Assembly: GCF_016918735.1 (NCBI RefSeq)
Contig: NZ_JAFFPR010000007.1
Coordinates: 62,001 to 126,000 of the forward strand
Direction of reading: 5' to 3'
From: Leptospira abararensis
GTDB lineage: Bacteria > Spirochaetota > Leptospiria > Leptospirales > Leptospiraceae
Length of the DNA: 64,000 nt
Below are positions 37,793 through 49,088 of the stretch, one piece after another. The notes below the pieces were generated by a model. The model searched no databases. It saw nothing but the letters and a program-made list of their open reading frames with translations, and was not told the origin of the DNA. Numbering within the stretch: the stretch's first letter is position 1; every line of letters begins with the position of its first letter. The position numbers and the translations under genes are program-made.

Positions 37793-39097
37793 ATGCCACG
37801 TAATTTTAAACAAGAAACCATCGCACTCCACGGAGGACAAGAGCCGGATCCGACTACAACATCGAGAGCTGTACCTTTGTACCAAACCACATCTTATGTA
37901 TTTAAGGATACAGACCATGCAGCACGCCTCTTTGGTCTTCAAGAATTTGGAAATATCTACACACGCCTTATGAATCCAACCACTGACGTTTTAGAGAAAC
38001 GGGTGGCAGCATTAGAAGGTGGTGTAGCGGCACTCGCAACCGCATCTGGTCAGAGTGCAGAGTTGTTAGCACTTTTGAATATCGTTGAAACCGGACAAGA
38101 AATTGTGGCTTCCTCATCCCTATATGGTGGGACTTATAACCTACTCCACTATACTTTTCCAAAACTCGGAATTAAAGTACACTTCGTAGACCAATCAGAT
38201 CCAGAAAACTTCCGAAAAGCATCCAATGATAAAACAAGAGCTTTTTATGCCGAAACTTTAGGAAATCCAAAACTAGACACACTAGACATTGCCGCAGTCA
38301 GTAAAGTTGCTAAAGAAGTGGGAGTTCCGCTAGTGATTGATAACACCATGCCATCTCCTTATTTAGTGAACCCATTGAAACATGGAGCTGATATCGTGGT
38401 TCACTCTCTCACTAAATTTTTAGGGGGGCATGGAACCTCTATTGGCGGGATCATCGTTGATGGTGGTAGTTTCAATTGGGGAAATGGAAAATTCAAAAAT
38501 TTTACAGAACCAGATCCATCTTACCACGGTTTGAAATTTTGGGAAGTATTTGGTAAGTTCGAACCTTTTGGTGGAGTGAACATTGCTTTTATTTTAAAGG
38601 CGAGAGTGCAAGGCCTAAGAGATCTTGGTCCTGCCATTTCTCCATTCAATGCTTGGCAAATCATTCAAGGTGTGGAAACACTTCCTCTTCGTATGGAACG
38701 TCATTCGGCAAATGCATTGAAAGTTGCAGAATTTTTATCCAAACATCCAAAAGTAGAATGGGTTAATTATCCTGGCCTTACTACGGATAAAAACTATGCA
38801 ATTGCCAAAAAGTACCATGAACGTGGACTCTTTGGGGCAATCGTAGGATTTGAGATCAAAGGTGGCGTGGAAAAGGCTAAAAAATTCATCGATGGGCTCG
38901 AACTTTTCAGTCTCCTAGCTAACATTGGTGATGCGAAGTCCCTAGCCATCCACCCGGCTTCCACAACCCACCAACAGTTGACAGGAGATGAACAAATTTC
39001 TGCGGGAGTGACTCCTGGATTTGTTCGTTTGAGCGTAGGACTTGAAAACATTGATGACATTCTGGTAGACTTGGAAGAGGCATTAAAAAAAATCTGA
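37793..39097 (+). CDS. metY: O-acetylhomoserine sulfhydrylase
   Basis: A 434-residue PLP enzyme of the Cys/Met-metabolism class. It has [20 protein letters not shown] near the N terminus, the PLP lysine in [12 protein letters not shown] (about residue 205) and [13 protein letters not shown] at the C terminus. It adds sulfide to O-acetylhomoserine to give homocysteine, which is direct sulfhydrylation as reported for L. meyeri. metX follows 8 bases later. Start ATG 37793 is chosen because of its ribosome site and the promoter position. Confidence 0.94.
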   Translation: MPRNFKQETIALHGGQEPDPTTTSRAVPLYQTTSYVFKDTDHAARLFGLQEFGNIYTRLMNPTTDVLEKRVAALEGGVAALATASGQSAELLALLNIVETGQEIVASSSLYGGTYNLLHYTFPKLGIKVHFVDQSDPENFRKASNDKTRAFYAETLGNPKLDTLDIAAVSKVAKEVGVPLVIDNTMPSPYLVNPLKHGADIVVHSLTKFLGGHGTSIGGIIVDGGSFNWGNGKFKNFTEPDPSYHGLKFWEVFGKFEPFGGVNIAFILKARVQGLRDLGPAISPFNAWQIIQGVETLPLRMERHSANALKVAEFLSKHPKVEWVNYPGLTTDKNYAIAKKYHERGLFGAIVGFEIKGGVEKAKKFIDGLELFSLLANIGDAKSLAIHPASTTHQQLTGDEQISAGVTPGFVRLSVGLENIDDILVDLEEALKKI

Positions 39098-39105
39098 TTA
39101 AGACT

Positions 39106-40242
39106 ATGCCTACCTCCGAACAGAACGAGTTTTCCCACGGATCCGTAGGTATCGTACAGACTCAAGTTGCCAAATTTGAATCTTTTACCTTAGAGGGGGG
39201 TGAGACCATCACTCCTCTCGAAATTGCCTATGAAACCTACGGCACTCTCAACGAAAAAAAAGACAATGCCATTCTAGTTTGTCACGCCCTTTCGGGAGAT
39301 GCACACGCTGCAGGTTTTCATGAGGGTGACAAACGCCCTGGATACTGGGACTATTATATAGGGCCCGGTAAAGCATTCGATACCAATCGTTACTTTATCA
39401 TTTCTTCTAATGTGATAGGAGGCTGCAAAGGATCAAGTGGCCCCCTTACCATTAACGGGAAAAATGGCAAACCCTTTCAATCTACATTTCCCTTTGTTTC
39501 GATTGGGGATATGGTAGGCGCTCAAGAAAAATTAATCAGTTTTTTTGGAATTCATAAATTATTTGCTGTTGCTGGTGGTTCGATGGGAGGTATGCAAGCC
39601 TTACAATGGTCAGTCGCTTATCCTGATCGATTGAAAAATTGTATCGTCATGGCCTCCTCTTCCGAACATTCTGCACAACAAATTGCTTTTAATGAAGTAG
39701 GAAGACAGGCAATCTTATCTGATCCTAACTGGAATCAGGGTTTGTACACTCAAGAAAATAGACCCTCTAAGGGACTCGCACTTGCTCGGATGATGGGACA
39801 TATCACTTATTTAAGTGATGAAATGATGCGAGAAAAATTTGGTCGTAAACCACCCAAGGGAAATATCCAATCTACGGACTTTGCAGTTGGAAGTTATCTG
39901 ATCTATCAAGGGGAATCTTTTGTGGACCGCTTCGATGCCAATTCTTATATTTATGTAACCAAAGCTTTAGATCATTTTAGTTTGGGAACAGGAAAAGAAC
40001 TGACCAAAGTTCTATCGAAAGTTAGGTGCCGATTCTTAGTAGTCGCTTACACTTCGGATTGGTTGTATCCTCCTTACCAATCGGAAGAAATTGTGAAGTC
40101 ATTGGAAGTCAATGCAGTTCCTGTTAGTTTCGTAGAACTCAACAATCCCGCCGGACATGATAGTTTTTTATTACCAAGTGAACAACAAGATTCTATCCTA
40201 AGAGATTTTTTGAGCTCTACAGACGAAGGAGTTTTCCTATGA
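39106..40242 (+). CDS. metX: Homoserine O-acetyltransferase
   Basis: A 378-residue alpha/beta-hydrolase-fold MetX. Motifs are [26 protein letters not shown], nucleophile elbow [12 protein letters not shown], and the acid/base residues in [10 protein letters not shown] and GHDSFLLP. It acetylates homoserine to supply MetY. It lies in metY-metX-metW order and its stop overlaps metW by 4 bases. Confidence 0.96.
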   Translation: MPTSEQNEFSHGSVGIVQTQVAKFESFTLEGGETITPLEIAYETYGTLNEKKDNAILVCHALSGDAHAAGFHEGDKRPGYWDYYIGPGKAFDTNRYFIISSNVIGGCKGSSGPLTINGKNGKPFQSTFPFVSIGDMVGAQEKLISFFGIHKLFAVAGGSMGGMQALQWSVAYPDRLKNCIVMASSSEHSAQQIAFNEVGRQAILSDPNWNQGLYTQENRPSKGLALARMMGHITYLSDEMMREKFGRKPPKGNIQSTDFAVGSYLIYQGESFVDRFDANSYIYVTKALDHFSLGTGKELTKVLSKVRCRFLVVAYTSDWLYPPYQSEEIVKSLEVNAVPVSFVELNNPAGHDSFLLPSEQQDSILRDFLSSTDEGVFL

Positions 40243-40856
40243 ATATTCATACGAATGAAGCCCTCGGTTTAGATCTAAAAAATCGCCCCGATATCTCTTA
40301 TATTGCGAATTTAATCAAACCAGGAGAAAGAGTTTTAGATTTGGGTTGTGGTTACGGCGAACTGATGTTAATCCTAAAGAATAAAGGGGTTCGTGTTCAG
40401 GGAATCGAAAAAGACGACAAATGTATCATCCAATGTGTAAAAAAAAGTTTATATGTTCACCATGGCGATATCGATGACGGACTAAAACACCATTTGGATC
40501 ATAGCTTTGATTTTGTCATTCTCAACCAAACCATACAACAGACCTTAAACCCTGGTGAGATCATCAAAGAATGTCTGCGGATTGGAAAACAAGTCCTCAT
40601 CGTATTTCCCAATTTTTCCCATTGGCAAATTCGTTCTTCTATTCTCCTTAGTGGAAAAACGCCAGTGACAGAGCTTATGCCTTTTCACTGGTATGACACG
40701 CCGAACTTACATTACTTGTCAGGTCAGGACTTCGAGGATTTCTGCGAATTCGAAAGAATCAAAGTTTTACATAGAGCGTTTTTTAATCGGACAAGACAGA
40801 TCAAATTATTTCCAAATTTATTTGCTACGTTGGCATTATTTGTAATTCGGGCTTAA
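40239..40856 (+). CDS. metW: Methionine biosynthesis protein MetW
   Basis: A 205-residue SAM-methyltransferase-like protein with motif [14 protein letters not shown] near residue 33. It continues with [14 protein letters not shown], and [18 protein letters not shown] and [20 protein letters not shown] typical of MetW. MetW works with MetX in O-acetylhomoserine formation and is usually encoded next to it. ATGA overlap with metX shows translational coupling. Confidence 0.95.
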   Translation: MNIHTNEALGLDLKNRPDISYIANLIKPGERVLDLGCGYGELMLILKNKGVRVQGIEKDDKCIIQCVKKSLYVHHGDIDDGLKHHLDHSFDFVILNQTIQQTLNPGEIIKECLRIGKQVLIVFPNFSHWQIRSSILLSGKTPVTELMPFHWYDTPNLHYLSGQDFEDFCEFERIKVLHRAFFNRTRQIKLFPNLFATLALFVIRA

Positions 40857-40934
40857 AAGCAGAGCGCACGCAACACTTAAAGTTGAATATTTTTATACAA
40901 TCAAACTCCGACTTAAATTGGTATTTGGGATGGA

Positions 40935-41912
40935 TCAATTCTCGGAAACACATCGGGCAAATCCAGTGGCATCCTTAAATTCATAAGACTGATTCCCTAT
41001 ATTAAAATCGACCATATAGGCCTGTTCATCACCTAATGCCTGAAAGGTTTGCGAGCTCCAATACCTGGAAGCTTGTGCATTGGGAAATAGAATGGGGTCT
41101 GCAGTAGCACCAGCATACTTTGTCATATCCCCAACTGTGCTACAACCATCTTCTCCAGTAATAATACCTGTATTGGTCGCACTACAACGAATCACAGAAA
41201 ACATTTCAGCAAAGAAGGGAAGCCGCCAATTGTTTCGACCATAAGCGTTGGTGGAATATCGATTCAAACAAGATTGAAAGACAGGGCCAATATTTGCTAA
41301 CTGAGTATTTACGCCACCATTGCAAGCATTGGGATTGGTTGTAGAATTATACCCTTCAGAGGCAGTACAAAAGCGAAGAGCTTGAGCAGCACCGATAGAA
41401 CAATCGCCCTTCCCTACACCAATGCTTGTTCCATCAGGATTCCATGACGACCCGTAAGTACATCGATCCCAAAGAAGAGTTTTACCACTAACAACTGTGC
41501 GGACAAAGGGACATGTAATCTTTGTATTGATAAATCCATCGCCAGTCCAGATACCCCGATCCCAGACCACGCAGTGCACATCAATAGGTTGTGTCGGGAA
41601 ATTGAGTTGGATGTATTTGGGAGAGGCAAAAACGGCCATTTCAAAATAACCATTTGAAGATACTGTCATATAACTTCCATCAGATGGAGAAAGGATCGTG
41701 AGATTTGAATTGTTAAGACCTGTGACCGTTCCCCGGATGGTAAAGGGACGTGGGTGAGCAACGATCCATTCTTCCGTAAGCCGAGTCTCCCAAAACTCCC
41801 CAGTATTGGGATCTCCCGCATTTTTTTTCCAGTCAGGCTTACAAGAAACCGCGAGAACGAAAATACCTAATATGAGAACTCGATAAATGGGAAGTGTCAG
41901 AAAGTTTAACAA
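40935..41912 (-). CDS. Lipoprotein with C-terminal Lcl/DUF1566-like domain
   Basis: A 325-residue protein whose signal peptide ends at LAVSC, a spirochaete lipobox (Cys about residue 24). Residues 50-140 may form a beta-rich domain. The C-terminal 160 residues have NNWRLPFFAEMFSVI, YWSSQTFQALGDEQAYMVDF and TGFARCV, the pattern of the Lcl/DUF1566 family found in many Leptospira surface proteins. Several cysteines suggest disulfides. Function unknown, perhaps adhesion by family analogy. Confidence 0.8.
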   Translation of the reverse strand: MLNFLTLPIYRVLILGIFVLAVSCKPDWKKNAGDPNTGEFWETRLTEEWIVAHPRPFTIRGTVTGLNNSNLTILSPSDGSYMTVSSNGYFEMAVFASPKYIQLNFPTQPIDVHCVVWDRGIWTGDGFINTKITCPFVRTVVSGKTLLWDRCTYGSSWNPDGTSIGVGKGDCSIGAAQALRFCTASEGYNSTTNPNACNGGVNTQLANIGPVFQSCLNRYSTNAYGRNNWRLPFFAEMFSVIRCSATNTGIITGEDGCSTVGDMTKYAGATADPILFPNAQASRYWSSQTFQALGDEQAYMVDFNIGNQSYEFKDATGFARCVSEN

Positions 41913-42382
41913 TGTGAAGATTCTCTATCGAAGCCAATGCTTTCAAAGAATCGTTTGAATTCAATGATAGTTTTCTGTTTTGGATAAAGGAATCTGTGGT
42001 GGGATATGGGACATACAACGGTATACTTTCCCCGCCCTAATCGAACTGGGTGGGGTTATCCACCCGCCACCCAATAACGCCTGTTTACCACGAAAGCTGT
42101 AAAAAGGAAAACCCTTTGCGAAGTGTATGGATTTTTATTCTTAAAAGTTCATATTTTGTAAAAAAGCCCGGCAATCACTCCGGGCTTTTTAGCTGTACGG
42201 CGATTCTTCAATCATTAAATGTATCGAACAAATTCGAGAATTCTTTAGGGATTTACTGAAAATATGTTCTAATAATGAATGAGTGGATTTCGAAATCAAG
42301 GTCAATCATTGGCTTTAGAATTTCAGGCACAAAAATGGAATCAACATCGGCTAACAATAAATATATGAAATGTGTTATTCGA
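41913..42382. other. Gene-poor gap of 470 bp with several hairpins
   Basis: No credible gene lies here. At 42030-42055 CCCCGCCC pairs with GGGTGGGG (one G-U pair). The same GGGTGG can instead pair with CCACCC at 42060-42065, so two hairpins exclude each other. AAAGG and CCTTT form a small hairpin near 42104-42118. A terminator follows at 42161-42190. A TATACT at 42022 could be a -10 box, but no good -35 precedes it. The stretch 42191-42382 shows nothing recognisable. It may hold a small RNA of about 160 nt or a leader of the lipoprotein gene. Confidence 0.4.
42161..42190. terminator. Strong bidirectional terminator
   Basis: AAAAAGCCCGG pairs perfectly with CCGGGCTTTTT around an 8-base loop. 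T-runs occur on both strands. It lies 193 bases beyond the ilvA stop on the minus strand and could also end a plus-strand transcript from the gap. Confidence 0.85.
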
Positions 42383-43615
42383 CTAAACTAAATATTCGAA
42401 AAGATTTTCATCCTGATTGACCAAGGTATAGTTGAGATGAAACGCATCCATCCTTTGTATTAGAGTTTGGAAATCGTTCTTAGTTTTTAACTCGATTCCA
42501 ATGAGGGCTGGTCCCGATTCTTTATTATTCTTTTGAATGAATTCAAATCTGACGATATCATCATTTGGTCCCAAAATCTCATTGACAAATTGTTTGAGAG
42601 CTCCGGGTCTCTGTGCAAATCTTACAATGAAATAATGTTTCAACCCTTCATACAAGAGCGATCGTTCTTTGATTTCTTGCATCCGATCGATGTCGTTATT
42701 TCCACCACTTAAGATACATACCACCTTTTTACCACGAATTTGATCCGCATATTGGTCAAGGGCTGAAATACTAAGAGCTCCTGCAGGTTCAGCAACGATT
42801 GCATCTTCATTATATAATTTTAGTAATGTGGAACTAACCTTCCCTTCAGGAACGAGTAACATATCGGTTAGAACCTCTTTACAAATGGGGAAAGTTAGAT
42901 CTCCCACTTTTTTTACGGAAGCTCCATCCACAAATTTTTGAATCTTCTCTAAAGTAACTGGATTTCCTTGTTTGAGAGCTTCTGTCATGGAGGGTGCTCC
43001 CGTTGGCTCCACGCCGATGATTTTTGTATTTGGAGAATGTTCTTTGAAATAACTCCCGAGTCCTGCAGAGAGTCCTCCCCCACCTACTGGAACAAATACA
43101 TAATCTATATTAGACTCTTCTTCTAAAATTTCTTTAGCTACAGTACCTTGCCCCTCCATAATTTTGATATGATCAAAAGGCGGAATGAATACTTTTTTAC
43201 TGGCTTCGGCAAATTCAAGAGCAACGAATTGGCATTCGTCAAAGGTATCTCCCACAAGTACAATTTCAATCCAATCTCCACCAAACATTTTGACTTGGTT
43301 GATCTTCTGTTTAGGAGTGATAGCCGGCATATAAATCACACCATGGATATGCAAAAGTTTACACGAGAAAGCAACACCTTGTGCATGGTTTCCAGCACTC
43401 GCGCAAACCACTCCTCGTTTCCTTTCTTCTTGATTTAAACTTTGAATTAAATTGTAAGCACCTCGAATTTTATAAGATCGAACTACTTGTAAGTCTTCCC
43501 GTTTGATATATATTTTTGCACTGAAAGTTGCAGATAATTTCGAATGGAATTGAAGCGGAGTTTTGAATACAATCGATTGGAGTACTTTGTAGGCTGAATC
43601 GATATCTAATTTCAT
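42383..43615 (-). CDS. ilvA: Threonine dehydratase with C-terminal ACT-like domain
   Basis: A 410-residue PLP enzyme that deaminates threonine to 2-oxobutyrate. The PLP lysine lies in VVRSYKIRGAYN (about residue 50), with CASAGNHAQGVA and the phosphate loop PVGGGGLSAGLG. A regulatory domain (about 325-410) with FAQRPGALKQFVNEILGPND follows, as in short IlvA enzymes. Many Leptospira make 2-oxobutyrate by the citramalate route, so this could be a parallel source or catabolic. The end lies in a gene-poor region. Confidence 0.93.
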   Translation of the reverse strand: MKLDIDSAYKVLQSIVFKTPLQFHSKLSATFSAKIYIKREDLQVVRSYKIRGAYNLIQSLNQEERKRGVVCASAGNHAQGVAFSCKLLHIHGVIYMPAITPKQKINQVKMFGGDWIEIVLVGDTFDECQFVALEFAEASKKVFIPPFDHIKIMEGQGTVAKEILEEESNIDYVFVPVGGGGLSAGLGSYFKEHSPNTKIIGVEPTGAPSMTEALKQGNPVTLEKIQKFVDGASVKKVGDLTFPICKEVLTDMLLVPEGKVSSTLLKLYNEDAIVAEPAGALSISALDQYADQIRGKKVVCILSGGNNDIDRMQEIKERSLLYEGLKHYFIVRFAQRPGALKQFVNEILGPNDDIVRFEFIQKNNKESGPALIGIELKTKNDFQTLIQRMDAFHLNYTLVNQDENLFEYLV

Positions 43616-43657
43616 GTAGTTTTGGATTTATAATTTTGTGAAGGAAAAAAGAAAATC

Positions 43658-43706
43658 GAGAAACCAAAGACGGGCCCCAACCACCCTGCCCAACCTTTGG
43701 TCTCTC
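43658..43706 (-). terminator. Probable flaB terminator
   Basis: On the minus strand, starting 9 bases past the flaB stop, GAGACCAAAG pairs with CTTTGGTTTCTC with a small bulge around a G-rich loop. A T-rich stretch (GATTTTCTTTTTTCC) follows. Confidence 0.55.
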
Positions 43707-43714
43707 TTATCCTA

Positions 43715-44656
<942 letters not shown>

Positions 44657-44800
44657 TCAAGATAAGGATCGGTCATTCCGGTAGGGAGGATAATAGGGAA
44701 AAAGAAATAAAATTTGAATAAAAATAGAACTTCCCCTTTTCTAAAATATGTCCTAGTAAATCTATGGAAGTGGATTTCTAAAAAAAGGCAGGCTTTTTAC

Positions 44801-45748
44801 GTGTTAAAGACCATTTATCTAGCAAACCCCCGTGGATTTTGTGCAGGAGTGAAGTATGCCATATCCTATGTGGAAACAGCATTCCAAGAAAACCCAGCCG
44901 AACCCCTCTATGTTCGTAAAGAAATCGTTCACAACCAACGTGTTGTCGAGGAAATGAAGAAAAAAGGAATTCAGTTCATCGATGAACTGAAAGAAGTTCC
45001 AGATGGGGCGACAGTTGTGTTTTCGGCCCACGGGGTTTCTCCCGAGGTGGTAAAAGAAGCCACCCAGCGAAAAATGAAAATTGGGGATGCCACCTGCCCA
45101 CTTGTCACCAGGGTCCACAAAAAAGCCCGTAACCTAAAAGACACACACCAAATCATCTACATTGGTCACAGAGGTCATGACGAAGCCATCGGAACCATGG
45201 GAGAAGCCCATATGTTTCTTGTAGAATCACCAGAAGATGTGGAAAACATAAAAGAAAAAGTTACCAAAGAAAAACCACTCACTTATTTAATGCAGACAAC
45301 CCTTTCTGTAGCAGATACAAAAAATATTGTAAAAAAAATTGAAGAAGTTTTCCCATATGTGGAACATCCACAAAAAGATGATATTTGTTATGCGACAACA
45401 GAACGACAAGAAGCAGTACAATCTATGTTAGAATCTGTAGATGCCATGTTGGTCATTGGAGCAGAAAATTCTTCAAACTCCGTACGCCTTTGCCAATTAG
45501 CAAAAAAAACAAGACCGGCAAGTTTCCAGATATCTCGAAAAGAAGACGTAGACCCCGATCATATTAAAAATGCAGGAATCCAAATACTGGGAATTACTGC
45601 GGGAGCTTCCAGTCCCCAAATCCTTGTGGATGAAATTGTGGGAGAAATCTTAAAACACTTCCCTGAGGCCAAAGTATCTTTATATCCGGAAAGCCGGGAA
45701 GATACTATGAGTTTTAAACTTCCTAAAGAACTACTCAAACAATATTAA
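44801..45748 (+). CDS. ispH: 4-hydroxy-3-methylbut-2-enyl diphosphate reductase
   Basis: A 315-residue IspH (LytB), the last step of the methylerythritol route to isoprenoids. The three cluster cysteines lie in ANPRGFCAGV, GDATCPLV and DDICYATTERQ, and substrate-contact histidines in FSAHGVSPE and GHRGHDE. I chose GTG 44801, after AAGGCAGG, since the protein then starts LKTIYLANPRG like relatives. An upstream TTG at 44714 would add 29 residues. The next gene starts one base after its stop. Confidence 0.95.
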   Translation: MLKTIYLANPRGFCAGVKYAISYVETAFQENPAEPLYVRKEIVHNQRVVEEMKKKGIQFIDELKEVPDGATVVFSAHGVSPEVVKEATQRKMKIGDATCPLVTRVHKKARNLKDTHQIIYIGHRGHDEAIGTMGEAHMFLVESPEDVENIKEKVTKEKPLTYLMQTTLSVADTKNIVKKIEEVFPYVEHPQKDDICYATTERQEAVQSMLESVDAMLVIGAENSSNSVRLCQLAKKTRPASFQISRKEDVDPDHIKNAGIQILGITAGASSPQILVDEIVGEILKHFPEAKVSLYPESREDTMSFKLPKELLKQY

Positions 45749-45749
45749 T

Positions 45750-47372
45750 ATGGATTTGGATCCTTGGTCATTACTAAAAGCTTCTTTAGAAGGTGATGAC
45801 TCGGGAACCAGTATTTTATCAATCGATCGCTCATCGAAAAAGTTTGAAATCATTATTAAAAATCAGGCTTTTTTATCTTTAGAATCTGGATTTGACTTAG
45901 ATGGATTTCTTTGCCAAAAGATAGATAAGTCAGACTATTCAACAGAACTTATCTATAAGACCAATGGGACCATTCTTGAAACATCTTTTGGAAAATTTCA
46001 ATTTCCGGATGGAAAAAAGAATAAAGAATATACGAAATTTTTCATCAAAGATATAACCACCAAACAAAGACAAGAAGAGGAAATTGCTTGGAGGTTACGA
46101 TTTGAATTAGGTGTTGCTTCCTCCATCCAAATTTTAATCCAACAACCTTCCATCAGAGAAGGCTTACCACATGCTCTTTATCAGTTATTATACTTCACAG
46201 AAATGGATTCTATTTTTTTCTTAAAATACGAATTTATTGATCAAAAGGATCGACTTCAAATTTGGGTCAATGAGCGAAAAACCACCAAATACCCGTTATT
46301 ACCCCAAGAACTTCAAAACGAAGATTGGTATGATTTAGGTCTCGGACGTTGGATCCATAAACTAAAAAGGGGCAAAACAATCTATTTGACTCAAGGCAAA
46401 GCAATGTCCCGAGAAAAGTGGTTCTTTGACCAAACCAAAGCAGAAACTCTCCTACTCATTCCCGTTCTCTTTGAGAATCAGTTTTTAGGAGTAATGGGTT
46501 TTTTAAAATACAAACAAAACTCTCCGATCCAACATGAAAACCTTTTGATCTATCAAACTGTAAGTCGCTGGATGGGACTTTTTGTTCAAAGAGATTTGGA
46601 TCTTGCGGAACTCAATCACTACAAATCCACTTTAGAATCTTTGATTTTAGAACGAACTGTTGCTCTCACCAAAACCAAAGAAGAATTGGAGCGTGCCTAC
46701 CGAGCCAAAACAGAATTTTTAGCCCATATGAGCCACGAATTGAGGACTCCTTTAAATTCGATCATTGGATTTTCAAAACTCATTCAATTACCGGACGCCG
46801 ATGCAACCGGGAAAGAGTATTTAAATTATATTTATACAGGGGGAACTCGGCTTCTGAGTATGATCAACGAAATCCTAAGTCTAATGAAAATTGAGTCAGG
46901 TCAAATTAAGATCCAGTTAACAACGTTTAAACCAGAAGATCTATGTCGCCAAACATTGGATTTAGTCCAACCGCAGGCAAATGCCAAAGGGATGGAGATT
47001 CGATTCCGCCCCCCCTTACAATCAAAAACGATAACCTCTGACTCAGGCAAAATCCAACAAATCCTATTAAATCTGATTTCCAATGCGATTAAATATGCAA
47101 ACCATCCTTACATTGAGTTGGATTGTGAATGGGCCGGTGACCTACTTGGAATTTCAGTCCGAGATTTTGGGCCAGGAATCTCAGAAGAAGATCAAAATCG
47201 AGTTTTTCATACCTTCACTCGGTTAAACGACGATGGAAATATTGAAGGGACAGGTCTTGGCCTCTCCATTTCCCAAGGGCTTGCAATTCGGCTTGGGGGT
47301 AGCATCGAACTCACTTCTCAATTAGGACAAGGATCCAATTTTAAACTCAAGTTACCTGAAATAATAAAATAA
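45750..47372 (+). CDS. Sensor histidine kinase, soluble, GAF-type sensor
   Basis: A 540-residue cytoplasmic kinase with no membrane helix. The N terminus is PAS-like (about 1-105). A GAF-like segment follows (about 115-280; EGLPHALYQLLYFTEMDSIF, LLLIPVLFENQFLGVMGF), then a coiled coil. The phospho-acceptor is H329 in FLAHMSHELRTPLNS, and the ATPase has NLISNAIKYA, RDFGPGIS and GTGLGLSI. Its partner is probably one of the REC proteins just downstream. It starts one base after ispH and begins the signalling block. Confidence 0.93.
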   Translation: MDLDPWSLLKASLEGDDSGTSILSIDRSSKKFEIIIKNQAFLSLESGFDLDGFLCQKIDKSDYSTELIYKTNGTILETSFGKFQFPDGKKNKEYTKFFIKDITTKQRQEEEIAWRLRFELGVASSIQILIQQPSIREGLPHALYQLLYFTEMDSIFFLKYEFIDQKDRLQIWVNERKTTKYPLLPQELQNEDWYDLGLGRWIHKLKRGKTIYLTQGKAMSREKWFFDQTKAETLLLIPVLFENQFLGVMGFLKYKQNSPIQHENLLIYQTVSRWMGLFVQRDLDLAELNHYKSTLESLILERTVALTKTKEELERAYRAKTEFLAHMSHELRTPLNSIIGFSKLIQLPDADATGKEYLNYIYTGGTRLLSMINEILSLMKIESGQIKIQLTTFKPEDLCRQTLDLVQPQANAKGMEIRFRPPLQSKTITSDSGKIQQILLNLISNAIKYANHPYIELDCEWAGDLLGISVRDFGPGISEEDQNRVFHTFTRLNDDGNIEGTGLGLSISQGLAIRLGGSIELTSQLGQGSNFKLKLPEIIK

Positions 47373-47420
47373 AGGAATTGAACCCTGTAGAATTCTCCCG
47401 TAGGATTTCCGATAATCTAT

Positions 47421-48728
47421 ATGGTGGAATCGAACGTAAACCAAAGTCAGTCCTCGCAAGAAAAGAGAAAGGAACACCTTCGGCGTCCCAAAGAACCGAT
47501 CCTTATCATCGAGGATAAAAAGGAAAACCAAGTCCTTTTAGAAGCGATTTGCAAACGCATTGGAATGGAGTCGGAGATTGCTGAAGATGGCAAAGTCGCT
47601 CTTGAAATGGCAGCAAAACGTCCATATAGCCTGTATTTGGTGGATTTGATGATGCCTGTTTTGGATGGAAAAACCTTCATCCAAGAGAGAAAAAAACTAG
47701 AACCTTCCGCTGTATTTATGATCCAAACAGCCATAGACCAAATCGATGAAATCATCGAAATTATGAAAATGGGCGTCTATGATTATCTTTTAAAACCCCT
47801 ACATATAGAAATTGTTGCCGATCGTTTGGAAAAGGCATTAGAATACGTCTACTTAAAGCGAATGGAATCGCTTCTCATTGATGAGGAATCAAAAGAATTA
47901 AAAAGCCAATTGGAATGGCTGAATTACAAGGAATCACATCGTAAAACCAATGAAATCAATTCCGAGCTTCATTCGATTCTAAACTTAAAAACCACTTTAA
48001 TGCAGGGCTCCGGCCTTGGAGCGATGTCTACAATCATCGACTCCATCCAACAAATGAAAGTGGACCAAGGCAAAGACTACTCAATCAATAAAGAATTTTG
48101 GGACTTGTTATTTGAAAACCATGAACATAACATCTCTATGATGAAGGGTTTAGACCTTGCAGTAGATATTATTCAAAACGATACGAATTTAATTAGAACC
48201 AAAAGCGAAGACTTACTAGGCCTCTTACCTACTCTCATTGAGACATTTAGAGACGAAATTGCGGAAAAAGAATTAAAAGTAAATCTACCGGTTGTAAAAC
48301 AATCAGTCTTCCTTGATCTCGATATAGAATCAATGAAGGTAGCTATGCATGAAATTATAACGAATGGACTGAAATATTCCAAAAGAAAATCGCATTTTGA
48401 TGTATTTGTAACCTTTGTGGATGGCTATTTTTGTTTATCTGCAAAAAACAATATCATTGAAGATGAGTATGCCAAACAACTCACTAAGTCAGAAAAAAAA
48501 CTGGTGGAACCATTCTACCGCATTCATCCACCCGTTGAAAGTTTCTATTCTAAAGAAAAATTCAGCTTAGGACTTGGACTAACCATGGTAGATTTTATCC
48601 TCCACAGACACAACGGAATGTTCTTTATAAGAAACGCAATCGACCACACAACAGAAGTGAAAGCCGACTGCATTATAGCAGAAATATTTTTACCAATCCA
48701 AAACGATAAGGGAACAAACCATGAATAG
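47421..48728 (+). CDS. Response regulator fused to a histidine-kinase-type ATPase domain
   Basis: A 435-residue protein. The REC domain (about 26-140) has phospho-acceptor D75 in LYLVDLMMPVLDG, and a Lys in LLKPLH. A helical linker follows (about 145-280), without a normal H-box. A HATPase_c domain (about 285-430) has HEIITNGLKYSKRK and LGLGLTMVDFILHRHNG. It may be a hybrid with a cryptic phosphorylation site or a phosphatase. It lies between the kinase and a CheY-like protein, whose gene it overlaps by 8 bases. Confidence 0.85.
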   Translation: MVESNVNQSQSSQEKRKEHLRRPKEPILIIEDKKENQVLLEAICKRIGMESEIAEDGKVALEMAAKRPYSLYLVDLMMPVLDGKTFIQERKKLEPSAVFMIQTAIDQIDEIIEIMKMGVYDYLLKPLHIEIVADRLEKALEYVYLKRMESLLIDEESKELKSQLEWLNYKESHRKTNEINSELHSILNLKTTLMQGSGLGAMSTIIDSIQQMKVDQGKDYSINKEFWDLLFENHEHNISMMKGLDLAVDIIQNDTNLIRTKSEDLLGLLPTLIETFRDEIAEKELKVNLPVVKQSVFLDLDIESMKVAMHEIITNGLKYSKRKSHFDVFVTFVDGYFCLSAKNNIIEDEYAKQLTKSEKKLVEPFYRIHPPVESFYSKEKFSLGLGLTMVDFILHRHNGMFFIRNAIDHTTEVKADCIIAEIFLPIQNDKGTNHE

Positions 48729-49086
48729 AAAAATATTGATTATTGATGACTCTGCCGTATTCAGAAAGATCATCTCAGTCCATCTAAAAAATGCAAACTA
48801 TGATTTGATAGAGGCAGGAGATGGTTTGGAAGGTTTAAAACAATTGGAATCGAATGAAGTCGATTTGATCGTTTCTGATATGAATATGCCGAATATGGAT
48901 GGAATCAGTTTTATAAAGAAAGTTAAAGAAAATCCTAAGTATAAATTCACTCCTATCATCATGCTCACAACAGAATCCCAACCGGAAAAAAAACAACAAG
49001 GTATGGACGCTGGTGCAAAAGCATGGCTTACCAAACCTTTCTCTCCTGAAGAGTTGTTGGATACCATTTCTAAACTGCTACCATAA
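48721..49086 (+). CDS. Single-domain response regulator, CheY-like
   Basis: A 121-residue stand-alone REC domain. The acidic pair DD lies at residues 9-10, the phospho-acceptor is D53 in IVSDMNMPNMDG, the switch Thr in MLTTES and the Lys in AWLTKPFSPEE. It resembles CheY, so it could be the output regulator to FliM and FliN, or serve CheA within this block. It overlaps the preceding gene by 8 bases and is followed 2 bases later by the STAS gene. Confidence 0.92.
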   Translation: MNRKILIIDDSAVFRKIISVHLKNANYDLIEAGDGLEGLKQLESNEVDLIVSDMNMPNMDGISFIKKVKENPKYKFTPIIMLTTESQPEKKQQGMDAGAKAWLTKPFSPEELLDTISKLLP

Positions 49087-49088
49087 TC

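Noticed and set aside
42050..42259. 69-residue frame in the gap between the lipoprotein gene and ilvA
   Set aside because: It reads through a perfect terminator hairpin, lacks a ribosome site and has no protein-like composition.
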